Shown here: positions 12,485 to 24,211 of the stretch, piece by piece
Layout of the letters: every line of letters begins with the position of its first letter
How positions within the stretch are numbered: position 1 is the first letter of the stretch
Program-made: the position numbers and the translations under genes
The notes under the pieces: generated by a model
Seen by the model: the letters and a program-made list of their open reading frames with translations, nothing else
Database searches by the model: none
What the model was told of the DNA's origin: nothing
NCBI GenBank assembly: GCA_946811185.2
Contig: OX328106.1
Span: forward strand, 26,844,426-26,908,425
DNA length: 64,000 nucleotides
Reading direction: 5' to 3'
DNA from: Hippopus hippopus
Taxonomy: Eukaryota > Mollusca > Bivalvia > Cardiida > Cardiidae

Positions 12485-12706
12485 TAATCCTTTAACACAC
12501 GATCCAGAGTTTTAAGGTACCTGGCAGAGACGTTTTTTGAAAACATTGTGGTAGAAAAGAGAAAATTCTGGTCACTAGCATGTTCTCCTTGTCCCACAAT
12601 GTTTCCTACTCTCTGACAAACAAATTCGATCATTTGAGCAAGACTTTAGGTGTCGTTTCCAACTGCTTTCAGAATTATCTAAATTGTGCCGTCTGTTTAA
12701 TAGTTG
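12485..12706 (+). repeat. Family A copy
   Basis: It starts TAATCCTTTAACACACGATC. The hairpin is imperfect, with CTAGCATGTTCTCCTTG in the right arm. Confidence 0.65.
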
Positions 12707-13022
12707 TGGGTAAAAGTTTTCGTATAAAAGCTGGAGCTGCTACAAAATATGTGGAATATTCAGGATGCCCTAAGGGGAAATTTGTGCTGTTTTTTTAAAT
12801 CAGGATCGGCCTTGACCAAAGAGCACTTGTGCATCTGACGAAATTTATAAGCTTTTAATGATGTGCTTCAATTTTTACCCCTGCGTCAGGATATCATTCA
12901 ATTAAAGAAGAAAAAAAAATGAAAAGATCTACCGAATTTATTAGTAATTTATTGTCTGTCTTGCTTTTGAGTTGCCTCTGGGTTTTTTTATTGTTAGCTT
13001 TATTCTAGTTTCTTTCAGCCGT

Positions 13023-13236
13023 TTAACCCTTAGGCTGCTAAGCGCGACTCACTGACCTTTTGCGGACAGTGTAGATCAAGATCAGACTGCACAGAACGTG
13101 CAGTCTGATCTTGGATCTACACTGTCCGATAAGGAGATTTTTTCAAAAAAGAAAAATAAATTTGAAATAGCATCAATCGAGTTTTTAATCTCAGCTTGAA
13201 AATTTCGTTTCATTTATTTAGCAGGATCAAGGTTAA
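13023..13236 (+). repeat. Family D hairpin MITE, full copy
   Basis: About 214 bp. It starts TTAACCCTTAGGCTGCTAAG and ends ATTTAGCAGGATCAAGGTTAA, so the tips are imperfect inverted repeats with TTAA at both ends. The core is a long hairpin centred on GCACAGAACGTGC, with arms CGGACAGTGTAGATC.AGATC and their complement (13068-13131). TTAA ends make a piggyBac-type origin plausible (inference). Confidence 0.85.
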
Positions 13237-13298
13237 TGCCGGGGAAGTAGGTGCAAGCTTCACAGTAAGACATTATGCTTGTAACACTGAATTATAAT

Positions 13299-13565
13299 TG
13301 AGCCGTGCTCTGGCAAAAGGGGGCTTGATGCAACTCCGTGATGCATCATACCAAGCAAGCCATCGCATAAATATGGTTCCATAATAGCCACTTTTTTTTA
13401 AACAACCGACTCAATCATGAGGTAGATTGATCCTTTGACATGTAGAAAATTGACTTATAGCGAAAAGTTTCGGCCCAGGTCTGCCTGCGCGGACTGCGCA
13501 GGCTGACCTGGGTCGAAACTTTTCGCAGATGCATTAAGCCCCCTTTTCACAGAGCGTGGTTCAAT
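13299..13565 (+). repeat. Family C, full copy
   Basis: It runs from TTGAGCCGTGCTCTGGCAAA to CAGAGCGTGGTTCAA, with an intact hairpin at about 13471-13525. Confidence 0.85.
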
Positions 13566-13620
13566 TATGTGTGTGTATTGTACTGGATCAATCAAATAAC
13601 ATCATGAGAGGCTGTGACTA

Positions 13621-13870
13621 TATGAGCCAGGCTCTGCAGAAATTGGGGTTGAATGCATCTGCAAAACGTATCGATTTAGGTCAGCCTGCGAAGTCCGCTG
13701 ACCTGGGTCGAAGCTTTTTGCTTTCGGTAAATCTTCTGCATGTCCAAGAACCGTTCCACCTCAGGATTCAGTTGGCTGTTACACAAAAGGGATTTTATGA
13801 ATCCGTAATTATGTGATAACCTGCTTGGTGTAATGCATCACGGAAATGCATATGAGCATGGATCATATGT
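13621..13870 (-). repeat. Family C, inverted copy
   Basis: It lies head to head with the previous copy, 55 bp away. The hairpin is near the left end (13680-13715) and the GATGCATTACACC-type end is at the right. Confidence 0.7.
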
Positions 13871-14033
13871 TTAGGTGTAAACCTGCTGACGTGTTCTTGC
13901 TTGGAACCTTGGTTAAAGAGCTATTTTGATTACGTTTATCAGCCGGTGGTTGTACACTAGCTGCCATTACTGATCCCTTTCTGTACCACAGGCGAGAACA
14001 GGGGCTTTTACGAATTGTACACATCAAGATCAA

Positions 14034-14455
14034 GGTCCGTAATCACAAACCACTCATAAGAATAGTCTATGTATTATTTTCCAGCATTTTCCAAATTTCA
14101 AAGTAACACAACTTCTGATTGGCTAAACCAAATGGTTTAGCCAATCAGAAGTTGTGTTACTTTAAAATTTGGAAAATGTTCAAGAATGAAACTGAGAACG
14201 CTCTTAAGGTCTACGGTCCATAACTCTCATATTAAAAGACAGAAGCTGCCGAGATTGGCCGATTAGCCTTTACGAAAACGTCGATGTTACACGATATTTA
14301 CCGATGAGTTAGACAGTCTATGGCCCTTAACTCTCATATTAAAAAACGGATGCTGCCGAGATTGGCAGAATAGGGTTTACGAAAACGTAGATGTTACACG
14401 ATATTTACCGATGAGTTAGGGAACGTAATCCTTAAGAACGGTTGGTGAATACAGA
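14034..14455. repeat. Family G palindromic MITE interrupted by family E
   Basis: Family G is an almost complete palindrome of about 196 bp with tips GGTCCGTATTCACCAACC and centre AACTTCTGATTGGCTAAACC followed by its complement. Here the left part is 14034-14206 and the right part 14432-14455. The family E element at 14207-14431 splits them. Confidence 0.75.
14207..14431. mobile_element. Family E element with TTA target duplication
   Basis: It is flanked by TTA at 14204-14206 and 14432-14434, inside family G. Tips GGTCTACGGTCC and the complement of GGATTACGTTCC match at 9 of 12 positions. The interior has two tandem copies of a unit of about 110 bp (CTCTCATATTAAAA to TTTACCGATGAGTTAG). A 3-bp TTA duplication is typical of PIF/Harbinger-type elements, so this is a probable Harbinger-like MITE. 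Confidence 0.7.
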
Positions 14456-14499
14456 CACTTATTGCACAGAACGTAGCGTCAGACCTTGCTTCTGTACGG

Positions 14500-15330
14500 T
14501 CCGCTTATTCATTCAGGCCTATTATTATGATAAAAATCTTTCTGAGATTCAATTGCTTACATTTTCAGCCTCCGAAAAAGCTCTTATTTATACATTTGCG
14601 TTGAAAGAGTTACACGTTGACTTTTTGAAAGCAAGTTCTTATTTGCCTTCATATTATTCATGCTAACATTATTTATGTTGATGACCATATGTATATCTAT
14701 AGGTCAAACCTGAATAAATGTTTTTCTTATCACTAATTTTAGCGGAAGTCTCGTAGGTGTGTGCGTGTACAGAAACAGATTATAAAACAAGAGCGGCACA
14801 TGTGGCTGCCAACGTTCGGATACAGTTGCTTTTTTCAGTGAAAGGTCCTAAGTCGAAAAAGGGGGCATAACTGCGCCAAAATTATTTCATCTTGCACGAG
14901 TTTACTCTCTACTAGTTAACAACAGGTCCAAATTCGAAGACTATCCTTGGTGATAACGAAGATATGAGAAATTGTCAAAGTTCTGGCACCATGACGCCGA
15001 TGACGACGTTGACGGTGAAAGGGCTATGACAGTACCTCGTCTTTTCTTCGTAGACAGTCGAGCTAGAAATTATTTCAAAATATACTTTTATTTTACATCT
15101 GTGGATCGTTGCAATTACATTTAGCCGTTGCGACGGAAATATTCGGGGGGGAGGGGGGGGGGTCCGAATACATACAGTTTTATGCCAGTATACAGCTTCT
15201 TCTTTGAACAACATAGATATATGCAGCTAGAGGAAAATACTACCTTTATATTTTTGTTGTTGCATAATCTCGACCTCTTTCGACGGCTCAAAATTCTCAA
15301 AAAGTTATAAGGATTTCTATCTTAGATGGA
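14500..15330. other. Stretch with no recognised gene
   Basis: A G-rich run lies at 15146-15162. The block 14790-15030 has AAGAGCGGCACATGTGGC, which looks repeat-like, but I cannot assign it. Confidence 0.4.
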
Positions 15331-15334
15331 TTGA

Positions 15335-15452
15335 CTAAACCAGCGGACGGTATAGATCCAAGATTAGACTGCACGTTCTGTGCAGTCTGATCTTGATCTG
15401 TACCGTCCGCAAAAAAACGCTGTCTTCGCCAATGGCGCTAAAAGGGTTGAAG
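15335..15452 (-). repeat. Family D, hairpin and one end
   Basis: The hairpin is at 15346-15411 in reverse orientation, with centre GCACGTTCTGTGC. Confidence 0.7.
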
Positions 15453-15593
15453 ATGCTGACCAATGAAACAACAGAATCACCATCACGAGGGACAAACCTC
15501 ATACAACATTTGATTCGCCAACCTAGCCACGTGAACTTGCGGTTTATAAATGAATATTCAACCCTTTCAACGCCATACTTTGTTGCAGCTGCA

Positions 15594-15820
15594 TTAACCC
15601 TTAACCACACAATACCGTTTAACGACGTTCAGGGTGAAGCCTTCTGAAAACATTGTGGGAAAAGGAGAAAATGCTGGTAACAGCATTTTCTCCTTTTTCC
15701 ACAATGTTTTCTATTCTTTTAAAGACAGATTTCATGTTTTATGCAAGATTAAATGTGTCGTCTGCAAATGCCTCCAATTTGGACAAGGCTTAATTTTTTA
15801 TTGTCTGGTAAAGGGTTAAT
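15594..15820 (+). repeat. Family A, full copy
   Basis: It runs from TTAACCCTTAACCACACAAT to GTCTGGTAAAGGGTTAA. The hairpin at 15658-15704 is nearly perfect. Confidence 0.85.
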
Positions 15821-15983
15821 CACCCTTTGCATAGCGCATGGCTCAAATATTTTTCTTGCAATGACATGTACAAGTAAAAGCCTTTGTATGCCTTTGGAAT
15901 TTTTTATACATTCCATACAGTTCTGACAGATTGTAACTTTTTCTAGTGAACCGTTTAGCTAATGGTACATTTTTCCCATTAAC

Positions 15984-16163
15984 TTGATCCTTTGCCGAAT
16001 CACCCCGTGTTTTCAAGATGAAGGATGAAGGCCTTTGAAAACATTGTGGGAAAACGAGAAAATGCTGGTTAAACTATTCCAACGCTGTTTTCTATTCCGT
16101 CGAAGGAATCTTTCATAATTTCAGCTATATTTTAATTTGTCGTCAGCAAATGTTTGCAATAAT
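15984..16163 (+). repeat. Family A, truncated by family B
   Basis: The left end GATCCTTTGCCGAATCACCC is present. The sequence stops at a TTTGCAATAATTGG-like point where the family B copy begins. The right hairpin arm is deleted. Confidence 0.6.
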
Positions 16164-16430
16164 TGGCGCGCAACACGCGAAAATGGGCATTCAGACATTT
16201 GCATAAAGTGTCGTCTCGAATCAGCCTGCGCAGTCCGCGCAGGCTGATCCGAGACGGCACTTTACGACTACATTAGATTTTGTCCTACAGTAGACTTGCA
16301 CAAAACAGAAAATTACATAAGAACGGAAAGTGTCGTCTCGGATTAGCCTGCGCGGACTGCGCAGGCTGATCCGGAACAACGCTTTACGCAAATGTCGGAA
16401 TGTCCTTTTTCGCGTGTTGCAGGCTATATG
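16164..16430 (+). repeat. Family B, full copy
   Basis: Both hairpins are intact at about 16210-16265 and 16326-16390. Tips GGCGCGCAACACGCGAAAA and GCGTGTTGCAGGC. Confidence 0.85.
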
Positions 16431-16544
16431 TGATACGAGTGTATGAAAAAGTATAGAAACAAATGATACTTGTGCAGTACGAAACTTTGACCAAGATATT
16501 GGTAGCTGCCGAAAGAGGCCCGATAGCGGCAAAAAAATAAATGC

Positions 16545-16836
16545 AGGTATTAAATGCATTTGAATTTAAATCACACTATTTAAAAATATGAAAAATATTG
16601 TGATGATGTCTATCTGTTACTGTGTGGTAGGTCCAAGTCTTAGTCGCTGGCCGAAAAACGAATTTTAAAATCAGGCAAAAAGTAAACAAAAGATAAAGTG
16701 ACCTAGCAGACTTTATCCCGGTTTTGAAAATAATTTCTCTTCCAACGACTAACACTGGGACCGACCGTACAATAACAGATACTTTTAAATGTTATGATTG
16801 AAATTTAAATGCATTTTAACATCCGCTTTGTTTACT
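16545..16836. repeat. Family J repeat, paired with 61490-61808
   Basis: TTTGAATTTAAATCA.AC near the left and AAATTTAAATGCATTTTAAC near the right form inverted ends. The interior shares GTATGAAAAATATTGTG-like and AAAATCAGGCAAAAAGTAAA blocks with 61490-61808. Similarity continues into CCGCTTTGTTTACT. Confidence 0.65.
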
Positions 16837-17600
16837 TGTGGCAGCTATTGTTGCTATGAGATATCACATGATTACAGACCTGTCATGTAAACGTCTACAA
16901 TTGAATTCACGATATGAGTCATCTTTTCATGAAACATCTGGTAAGCCTCCTGTATGCTGCGATATGTTTATTTAATTTCTAAAATTAAAAAGGGTGTTTT
17001 CGAACATTCTGTAAATATACTGTCAAACAGGGTTCAGCAGGAGATGTCAGGGCAAAAGGATGTAATTTGGTTGAAAAGTTAGATATAAAACGTTGTGAGT
17101 ACAAGAGGGAAACACAAAAGCCGGGCAAGGAAAGACGGACATGCAGACAGTGGATAGACAGACAGACTGACGGACGGACAGAAATTGTCTCTTTTTCCGT
17201 ATTGGTTTTTCAATTTGTTGAAAAGTGGAAATTTTAATTAGATATTATGTCAAGAGTATCGTTCGAAAAAAAAAAATTAAAAAAAAATTGCAGGACACAA
17301 TTCAATATCTGGCCACCCATCCAAGCACTATCATTGGTATCCGTTGGTTAACTTTTGCGAAGAGCCGTACCTGCTGTGAAACTACCTAAAATTTACCGAT
17401 GCTTTATTAAGTAATCATATCGATAACCGCTCGGCCAAATCCGAAATCTAACATGGTTGGTCGAATTACACTCGTGTAGACATCAAGTTCTGGATGATTT
17501 ATATATATAGAAAAATATCAAATTACCAAATAGTTCAATTAAAGAATTATCCCCTGTCATACTAGTTGTGTGAATAAAGGCCCCAAGGTATCGAGTAGCG
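16837..17600. other. Stretch without recognised feature
   Basis: Only short simple-sequence patches (GACAGACAGACTGACGGACGG near 17158; A-rich at 17265). Confidence 0.4.
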
Positions 17601-17604
17601 GTAC

Positions 17605-18503
17605 TAATTCCCCCATTCCACTGGGCGGCGATTCCGCAGCGCTTTGAAATTTTGGTCAAAACGCCGTGAATCGTAGCAGGAACGGCAACAGCACAGCAGA
17701 AACGCTTTGATCGTAGTAGAAGCGTACTGGAAGCTTAATGATCGCCACTTTAAACCTCCATTCCACTGAACGGAGATTCCGCTACGCTTTGAAATTTTAG
17801 GAAAACGCCGCGAAGTGTAGCAGGAACGGCAACATGGCAGATGAAACGCTTTGATCGTAGTAGAAGCGTATTGAAAGCTTCATGATCGTCACTTCATGGC
17901 GCTTGTTTTGACCTTGCTTAAAATTTATGTAGCGGGATCGCCGTGGGCTCGAAGCGCCACAAAAGCGTAGTAAAAGCGTAGCAAGAAATTCGTCAACGCA
18001 GCAGTATCTTAGCCGCAGTACAAGTAACGTAGCGCAAGTGCAGTGCATCGAATCAAAAGCAACACCCAACCCTTTCAATCCATTTTTTTTATAACCGCAA
18101 GCTGGAGCATAGCTGCTGCAGCAATTCCATCCATTTTTCTTCGAAGGCCGATGGTCAGCTGCTTCTATATAGAAAAGTTCCAAAAGCGCAACAGAAGCGC
18201 AGCTCCTGCGCATAGGTCGTAGCAAGGTCGCAGCAGCAACGTAGTATAACTGAAATCCCGTGCCGTAGTGGAAGCCTAGTAGAAGTGATTTGGAAGCGCC
18301 GTAGAAGCGCAACAACGGCGTGACAGGATCATGGCTAGCGCAGCGAGATCGTGATTGAAGTGTACTATAAACGTCCTGGAAACGCTTAAGTTCCAAAATG
18401 TTGCATATGTCGGCGCTTCTTCGTCGATTCGGAAGATTTTGGAGAAGCGCCATGATCGCCATAAATGCAGTGGAATCGCCGCCCAGTGGAATGGGGGTAT
18501 TAC
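17605..18503. mobile_element. Inverted-repeat element built of GTAG-AGAAGCG units
   Basis: The left end TCCCCCATTCCACTGGGCGG (17609) is repeated inverted at the right end (18478-18500), giving a terminal inverted repeat of roughly 25-30 bp. Next to the left end a block of about 150 bp is duplicated (CATTCCACTG..CGATTCCGC..GCTTTGAAATTTT at 17614 and again at 17761). The interior is full of degenerate units like CGTAGTAGAAGCGTA and GTAGCAGGAACGGCAACA. This periodicity keeps a 258-codon minus-strand frame open, which I regard as spurious. No transposase is visible, so it is non-autonomous. Confidence 0.65.
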
Positions 18504-18599
18504 GCTTGTATATTAGTGTCATAAATATGCGCGCAAATAGGCCAACTGGGTTCTGCCGAAAAAACATATGCACCTTTTTATACCAATCTTAAATTACCA

Positions 18600-19010
18600 C
18601 CCATTCATTGGATTTCATTACATCAAGAAGTAGGTCAAAAGCCAGCGTATTCAATTACGCCGAGTTAGTGGACTTTCTGTTTAAGTGTGAACTGTGACCA
18701 AAATACGACTACAACTACGCGGAAGACGACAGGCCTATGTTAATAACCCGGTTTCTTTTACAACAACCGAGCCCAAAAAAATAAGTCACTGGGTCAAAAC
18801 CTTGGAAAAAAATATGTTATCACCCTGATAATCAATCTTGGCCAGAATGTTTGTCTCGATAATATCAAAAGTGCGGCTCGGCCTGGGAGGAAAAATGGCG
18901 GCGATATGTCAAATTTTTGTAAAACCCTATTATCGATTTACGGGCTATACTTCCGCCGAAATTACTTTGTAACTTGATGAAATGTGAATTTTGGTCAACC
19001 AAGGTCACAG
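18600..19010. repeat. Dispersed repeat, similar to 29500-29700
   Basis: GGTCAAAAGCCAGCGTATTC and GTGCGGCTCGGCCTGGGAGG have counterparts near 29560 and 29632 in the same order. Element type unknown. Confidence 0.4.
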
Positions 19011-19239
19011 TCTGTATCTAAAGGTTGGCGGGCAAAGCCTTATTATAATGGACAATAACGAAATTTTCAAACGCCAGGTAAGTAGAGAGAGGTTGGGGTT
19101 TTTTTAGCAGTACGTTTACCATAACCATATGTGTTATGTCTAGTAATTTTTTGTTTACCATTGAAAAGTGACAGCGGTTTTTGACACTGAGGTGAGACAC
19201 GATGCACTGCAGAGCTATTTATGTTCTGCATTGTTTATT

Positions 19240-19425
19240 TACCCTTTATCAACAATCCTATTGACAGTCAGAAACAAAGCTTCTGAAAACATTGTGGAAA
19301 ACTGAGAAAATGCTAGTAACCAGCATTCAAAAACAAATGTCAAATTTTAAGCCACGTTGAAATTCTCGTCTGCAACTGCTTTCAAATTGGACTGGTGTAG
19401 AATATTGTCGTCTGGTAAAGAGTAA
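19240..19425 (+). repeat. Family A copy lacking right hairpin arm
   Basis: It ends GTCGTCTGGTAAAGAGTAA. The hairpin arm after CTAGTAACCAGCATT is deleted. Confidence 0.65.
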
Positions 19426-20164
19426 AGCAGTCAGTAGTCTCCACATTGTATGCTCTTTGGTGTTGTGTTGACGGATAACTCCCACAAAAATGTTGGTGTT
19501 TACACACGCCACGAAATATCGCCGCAAACTAAGAACTTTATAGCGCGCTATTTCAATTATCAAAGAATGTCATCATGACCAGTTTTCAACAGCCACATCA
19601 TATGAATAAAGAAAATGCTGCTACCTAAAGTTATAACGGAAAATTTAGTCAAAGGATGATGACGATGATGATGACCACAACCATGACAACGACGACCAGA
19701 ACATTCTTGATACCTAAATACTATGTACAGTACAACATGACGATAACGACACTAGTATACCAGTAATGACGCTTATAAGTATGACGGTGAAATTGACAAG
19801 ATTTTTCAAATGACGAAAATAAGTATTTTCTGTCACGATACTCGTCTGTACAAGCCTAACGCGTACTACTTTTGCAGCAAGGCTCAGGGTTACGTGGGCG
19901 GAATGTGCATATTTCGGCTATAGAAAAATCCTTCTACTATTCTTATCATTTAGTGCACCGTACTCGACTGACCTTGAAAAATCTCGAACAACTTTTATCA
20001 TGAGTGTAAGGCTTCAATCCATCACCACACAATCTAGACTTCTCTGAGCTTCAAAATAATAAAGTCTTTCAAAATGTTGTGGGAAAAGGAGGTTTAAATC
20101 TACAGCCCCTGGGTTGCGATCCTTGTACGTCAACGACTGAGGTAGCGGGCAAGGCCTCATCTGA

Positions 20165-20170
20165 GGAGGC

Positions 20171-20202
<32 letters not shown>

Positions 20203-20500
20203 GGATGGATGGATGGATGGATGGATTGTATGGTTTTTTACGCCGTTTTTAACATTATTTCAGTTATATCGTGGGGGCCAATGCACACATTCAAGCTTTC
20301 ACAGAGTCTTTTTTTTTACCAGTGCTTCGCACAATGTTCTTCCCAAGCCACTGGCTGCTTTCTCACATTACCATCGTCGAAACAATGAACAGCAGTGAAA
20401 GAGGAATGAATCCTGTCGCAATGACTATCATCAATCTTCGGAAAAAAAATTGGCCGAGCATTCCACCGACTTCTCTACTGGGGTTTGAAAAAAAGAGCGA
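20165..20500 (-). repeat. SINE, minus strand, 5' truncated head
   Basis: A tail of (GATT)n then (GATG)n lies at 20167-20226. The body TTTTTACGCCGTTTTTAACA to CATCGAAACAATGAACAGC is shared with 23461-23805 and 50220-50470. The tRNA-like head beyond about 20480 is not recognisable. Confidence 0.7.
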
Positions 20501-20590
20501 TTGAAATCAAAGCACTGGATGTACACAGTGACAGATTTATTATTGTTTAACAACGTAGAAAAAACACTAATTTTAGCCAGGGCAGAGATT

Positions 20591-20725
20591 TTAATCCTTT
20601 ACCACACAATCCCGACTTTTAAAAACCCTGAGAAAGAAGCCTTTTTAAAACATTGTGGGAAAAGGAGAAAATGCTGGTAACCAGCATTTTCTTCTTTTCC
20701 CACAATGTTTTCTACAATTCCGTGA
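20591..20725 (+). repeat. Family A, left end and hairpin
   Basis: TTAATCCTTTACCACACAAT and a near-perfect hairpin at 20657-20708. The right flank is replaced. Confidence 0.75.
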
Positions 20726-21099
20726 GACATTTTGGCAAAAAGAAGTTAAAAATTGCAACATAGATTTTGAGTGTATACAGTTGGCTAGAATTTTTCATTT
20801 TCTTTATTTAGCACTTATTCAAGACCAATTTACCAGTTTTTTTTTTCAAAATGCATCACACAATGTAGTTCCGAGATCATTTAGAACATTTTGAGCAGTC
20901 TGATCTTGATCTACATTGCAAGAAAAAGAAAAGGACAAATTTCAGTTCATGGCATGAAGGATTAGTACCTAGTCTTTCATCAAATGCCGTTTTACCTTTC
21001 CATCAGATCAAGTTCAGAAGGTCACGTCCAAATTTAACAATTTATAGATTAGTCTTCTTTTACCGATTACTAGCGTGCTATTTTTTTCCTCTACCCCTA

Positions 21100-21250
21100 A
21101 TTGCTCAAGCAGAGGCTTTTACGGTAACCATAGATCAAGACCAGGCTGCACAGAACGTACAGTTTTTATCTGGGATCTATACTGTTTGTTTAGTCAAGTC
21201 TATAAGATAAAATTATCTGCGTTACTGTGGATTGCATTTTCAGCCATCGA
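21100..21250 (+). repeat. Family D, degenerate copy
   Basis: A CATAGATCAAGACCAGGCTGC arm and a weakened complement. Confidence 0.5.
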
Positions 21251-21329
21251 AGTAGGTCGAGAGTATGTTATGAGCTGAACGAGTTGAATTCCATGCATAA
21301 AGTCCTTACTACATTACGTTCAAAACCTG

Positions 21330-21340
21330 ATCGATTGGTT

Positions 21341-21371
<31 letters not shown>

Positions 21372-21407
21372 CTGATCTGATCTGATCTAAACTGATCTAA
21401 TCTGATC

Positions 21408-21444
<37 letters not shown>

Positions 21445-21665
21445 AAAAGAATTTTACGCCGCTGTCAACATTATGTCAGTCATATCACGGCGACAGCGTA
21501 CATATTCATAAATGCCCTGGATTTCACCAGCACTAGGCTAGGGCACTGATGTGTCCTGCCACACTCCCACCAAACACTCACTGCTTCAAGTGAGGCTCGA
21601 AACCTAAGCCTCCAAGTTACGAGTCATACACTTTACCACTGAACCACGGAGGACCCAACGTGGTT
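21330..21665 (-). repeat. Complete tRNA-derived SINE, minus strand
   Basis: The head (right) on the minus strand has A box TGGTTCAGTGGTAAAGTG and B-box-like GGTTTCGAGCCTC. The body follows, and the 3' tail at the left is (GATT)n adjoining GATCT and GATG repeats at 21340-21445. Confidence 0.75.
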
Positions 21666-22145
21666 CAGTTAAAAAGTTAAAAAGCGTTGAGCTCCAAAAA
21701 CCATCTTTTTTTTTTCAAATAAACTGTTTACAGAGAAATTGGTATTGAAAATGAAATTTACCAGTCTACTGTTATAAACCTTCAGTTTTCTTCCGTAGGA
21801 ATTACCATAACCAACTAATCCCCAGCTAAATGATGGCTTTTTGAAAACAAGAAAATGCTATTTCCATGATGTTGTCTACCGATTCATAGACAAATCCCTT
21901 TACCTGAGCCAAAATTAGTATCTCTTCTCCAAATTCTATGGATATGGACAACTCTAACATTTTTCAAAGGGTCAAGTATGCCTCTGCATGTTCGGACATT
22001 GTCCAGGTTATCTGCTCGAAAATGCTGGATGTACTAGCACCCTGATTAACAGGTCGAAAACGCCAACTTATCTCGTTGGCCTTCGGTATATCATTAGGCT
22101 GACAGGTTGTACTTGAACACTTTCAGAAAGAAAAAAAGTAGTTTT

Positions 22146-22362
22146 AACACATAACCTGCTAAATACCTTAAAAATAAACTTTCAAGCAGATGGTTAAAAA
22201 AAACCTCAATTTGGCTATTTCAAAGTTATTTGATGGGGGAAAGGAATCTCCTTATCGGACAGTGTAGATCCAAGATCAGACTGCACGTTCTGTGCAGTCT
22301 GATCTTGATCTACACTGTCCGCAAAAGGTCAGCGAGTCGCGCTCAGCAGCCTAAAGGTTAAT
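22146..22362 (-). repeat. Family D, full inverted copy
   Basis: The hairpin at 22257-22320 is nearly perfect. It ends GCAGCCTAAAGGTTAA. Confidence 0.8.
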
Positions 22363-22466
22363 CTGAATATCTTCTCGGAAATTCGATGACGGAAAAGAAA
22401 CAGGTCGATGAGCAAGAGTTGATTCATTCAGGGCCAAGGGGAACTTAAGTCCCTCAGCATCATTTC

Positions 22467-22682
22467 TTAAGTCTTTACCGAACAACAAGATTTAACACTT
22501 TTCCATTTTAAAGTAGCTACAGACAAAATATTGTGATTAAAAAACTGAAATTCGTCTTTTGAAGGGTAGAAAACATTGTAGGAAAAGGAGAAATTGCTGA
22601 TGAACAGCATTTTCTCCTTTTTCCACGATGTTTTTCATTTCATCAGAGTAAATGAAACTCAGGATCGTGAGGTAAAGGATTA
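22467..22682 (-). repeat. Family A copy
   Basis: It runs from TTAAGTCTTTACCGAACAAC to GAGGTAAAGGATTA, with a hairpin at about 22577-22625. Confidence 0.75.
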
Positions 22683-23197
22683 TTGATTCGAAAACTTACA
22701 TAGCTGCGTTATATTTCATCTTTCAATCAAAAGATGAAAACGCGATTTCATTTAAAATGTCATGCGCAATGAAGCTCCCGTTTTGTTATACAATGTAATG
22801 AAATAAATTTTGCTATCCAATCAAATAGTTCCTTTTTTACACGGTCGTCATTTGTTAAACAAAATTTCATTGGTTTAAGAAGTAGCTTAAAGTCCATCCT
22901 GTAACGACTCCGCCGTAAATCTTCTACTCGTGGTCCCTAGTGCTTTGACTCCCTGATTCCATGTTGTTAATCGATAAGCTAGATCAAATATTCATTTTTC
23001 GAACATGCTGCAATCGAATTTATCCCTCGAGCAAACATATAAGAGTCGAAACTACAGGAAGTTACATGGTTGCGTTGGAGTTTCCTTGGGCAGGGCACTT
23101 CAAAACTAAGGCCTATAACATGCGATACCCAGGAAATACAGGTACATGAATGAATGAGCTGTTGTAGTATAGGACTGAAACAATTTCGACAGTGGCA

Positions 23198-23412
23198 TTA
23201 ACCCTCAGGCTGCCAAGAGCGATCCACTGACCCTTTGCGGACAGTGTAGATCAAGATCAGACTGCACAGAACGTGCAGTCTGATCTTGGATCTACACTGT
23301 CCGATAAGGAGATATTTATCTCCGAAAAAGTAAGTTTGGAATGGCATCTTTTTAGATGTTTACTATCTGCTAAAAGGTTTCATTTAAGTTACTTAGTAGG
23401 ATTAGAGTTTAA
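23198..23412 (+). repeat. Family D, full copy
   Basis: It starts TTAACCCTCAGGCTGCCAAG. Perfect-looking hairpin at 23238-23303. Confidence 0.8.
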
Positions 23413-23460
23413 AAAAAGAAACGTTGAACTCATTAAGTAACTAACCGGATTCGCATGAGA

Positions 23461-23805
23461 TTTTGATGTGATCGATTGATTGTATGGTGTTTAACACCTT
23501 TTTTATCATCATTTCATTTATATCGCGGTAGCTAGTGCACCTATCCAACTTTCCTGGAGTTTCTGTTACCAATACTTTGCACAATATTCTTCCCAACCCA
23601 CAAGGTGCTTTCCTACATAACCATCATCGAAACAATGATCAGCAGTGAGAAAGGAATGGATTCTGTTGTAATAATTGCCACAACTGTCGTATATCCTCGG
23701 AAAGAAATTGGTCGAGCGGGCGATTCGAGCCAGCGAACCCCTGTTCTCAAGTTTGTAGGCTACCGACTGCGCCAGCGGGGCTCGGCAGGTTATAAAGTGA
23801 TGTGA
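23461..23805 (-). repeat. Complete tRNA-derived SINE, minus strand
   Basis: Minus-strand head at the right: GCGCAGTCGGTAGCC (A box), then GGTTCGCTGGCTCGAATC (B-box region). The body matches 20165-20500 and the tail is at GATTGATTG (23471). Confidence 0.75.
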
Positions 23806-23965
23806 TGCTTAGAAACTTGCAAATGACAATATTATTGAATGTAGTATTGTGAAAACAGCTGGCTTTTCCCTGTTATGAGGAATCTGTTTTTTTATTATTG
23901 CTGCAATAATATTTATATGGGTTTAACATAAAAGTAAACGGGGAGTCTTTTTCTGATAAGAAATT

Positions 23966-24196
23966 TTAATAACCCTATACCGACCGATACCGTATTATAA
24001 CGACTCTGAGGAAGTAGCCTTTGAAAATAAAGTGGGAAAAAAATTAAGAGAAAAGCAGGAAACCAACATTTTCTCTTTTTCAAACATTGTTACTTTTATA
24101 CATTAAGAGATAAATCCCATTATTTCAGCCACATTTAACTTGTTGTTCGCACATACTTTCAATTTGGACAAGTCCATACTCTCAGTGTGTGGAAAG
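23966..24196 (+). repeat. Family A copy
   Basis: It starts TAATAACCCTATACCGACCG. The hairpin is imperfect. It directly adjoins family B. Confidence 0.65.
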
Positions 24197-24211
24197 CGCT
24201 AACCCTTTGTC

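Noticed and set aside
17797..18573. 258-codon minus-strand open frame
   Set aside because: It is kept open by a stop-poor periodic repeat; the translation is low-complexity Leu/Arg/Cys with no domain.
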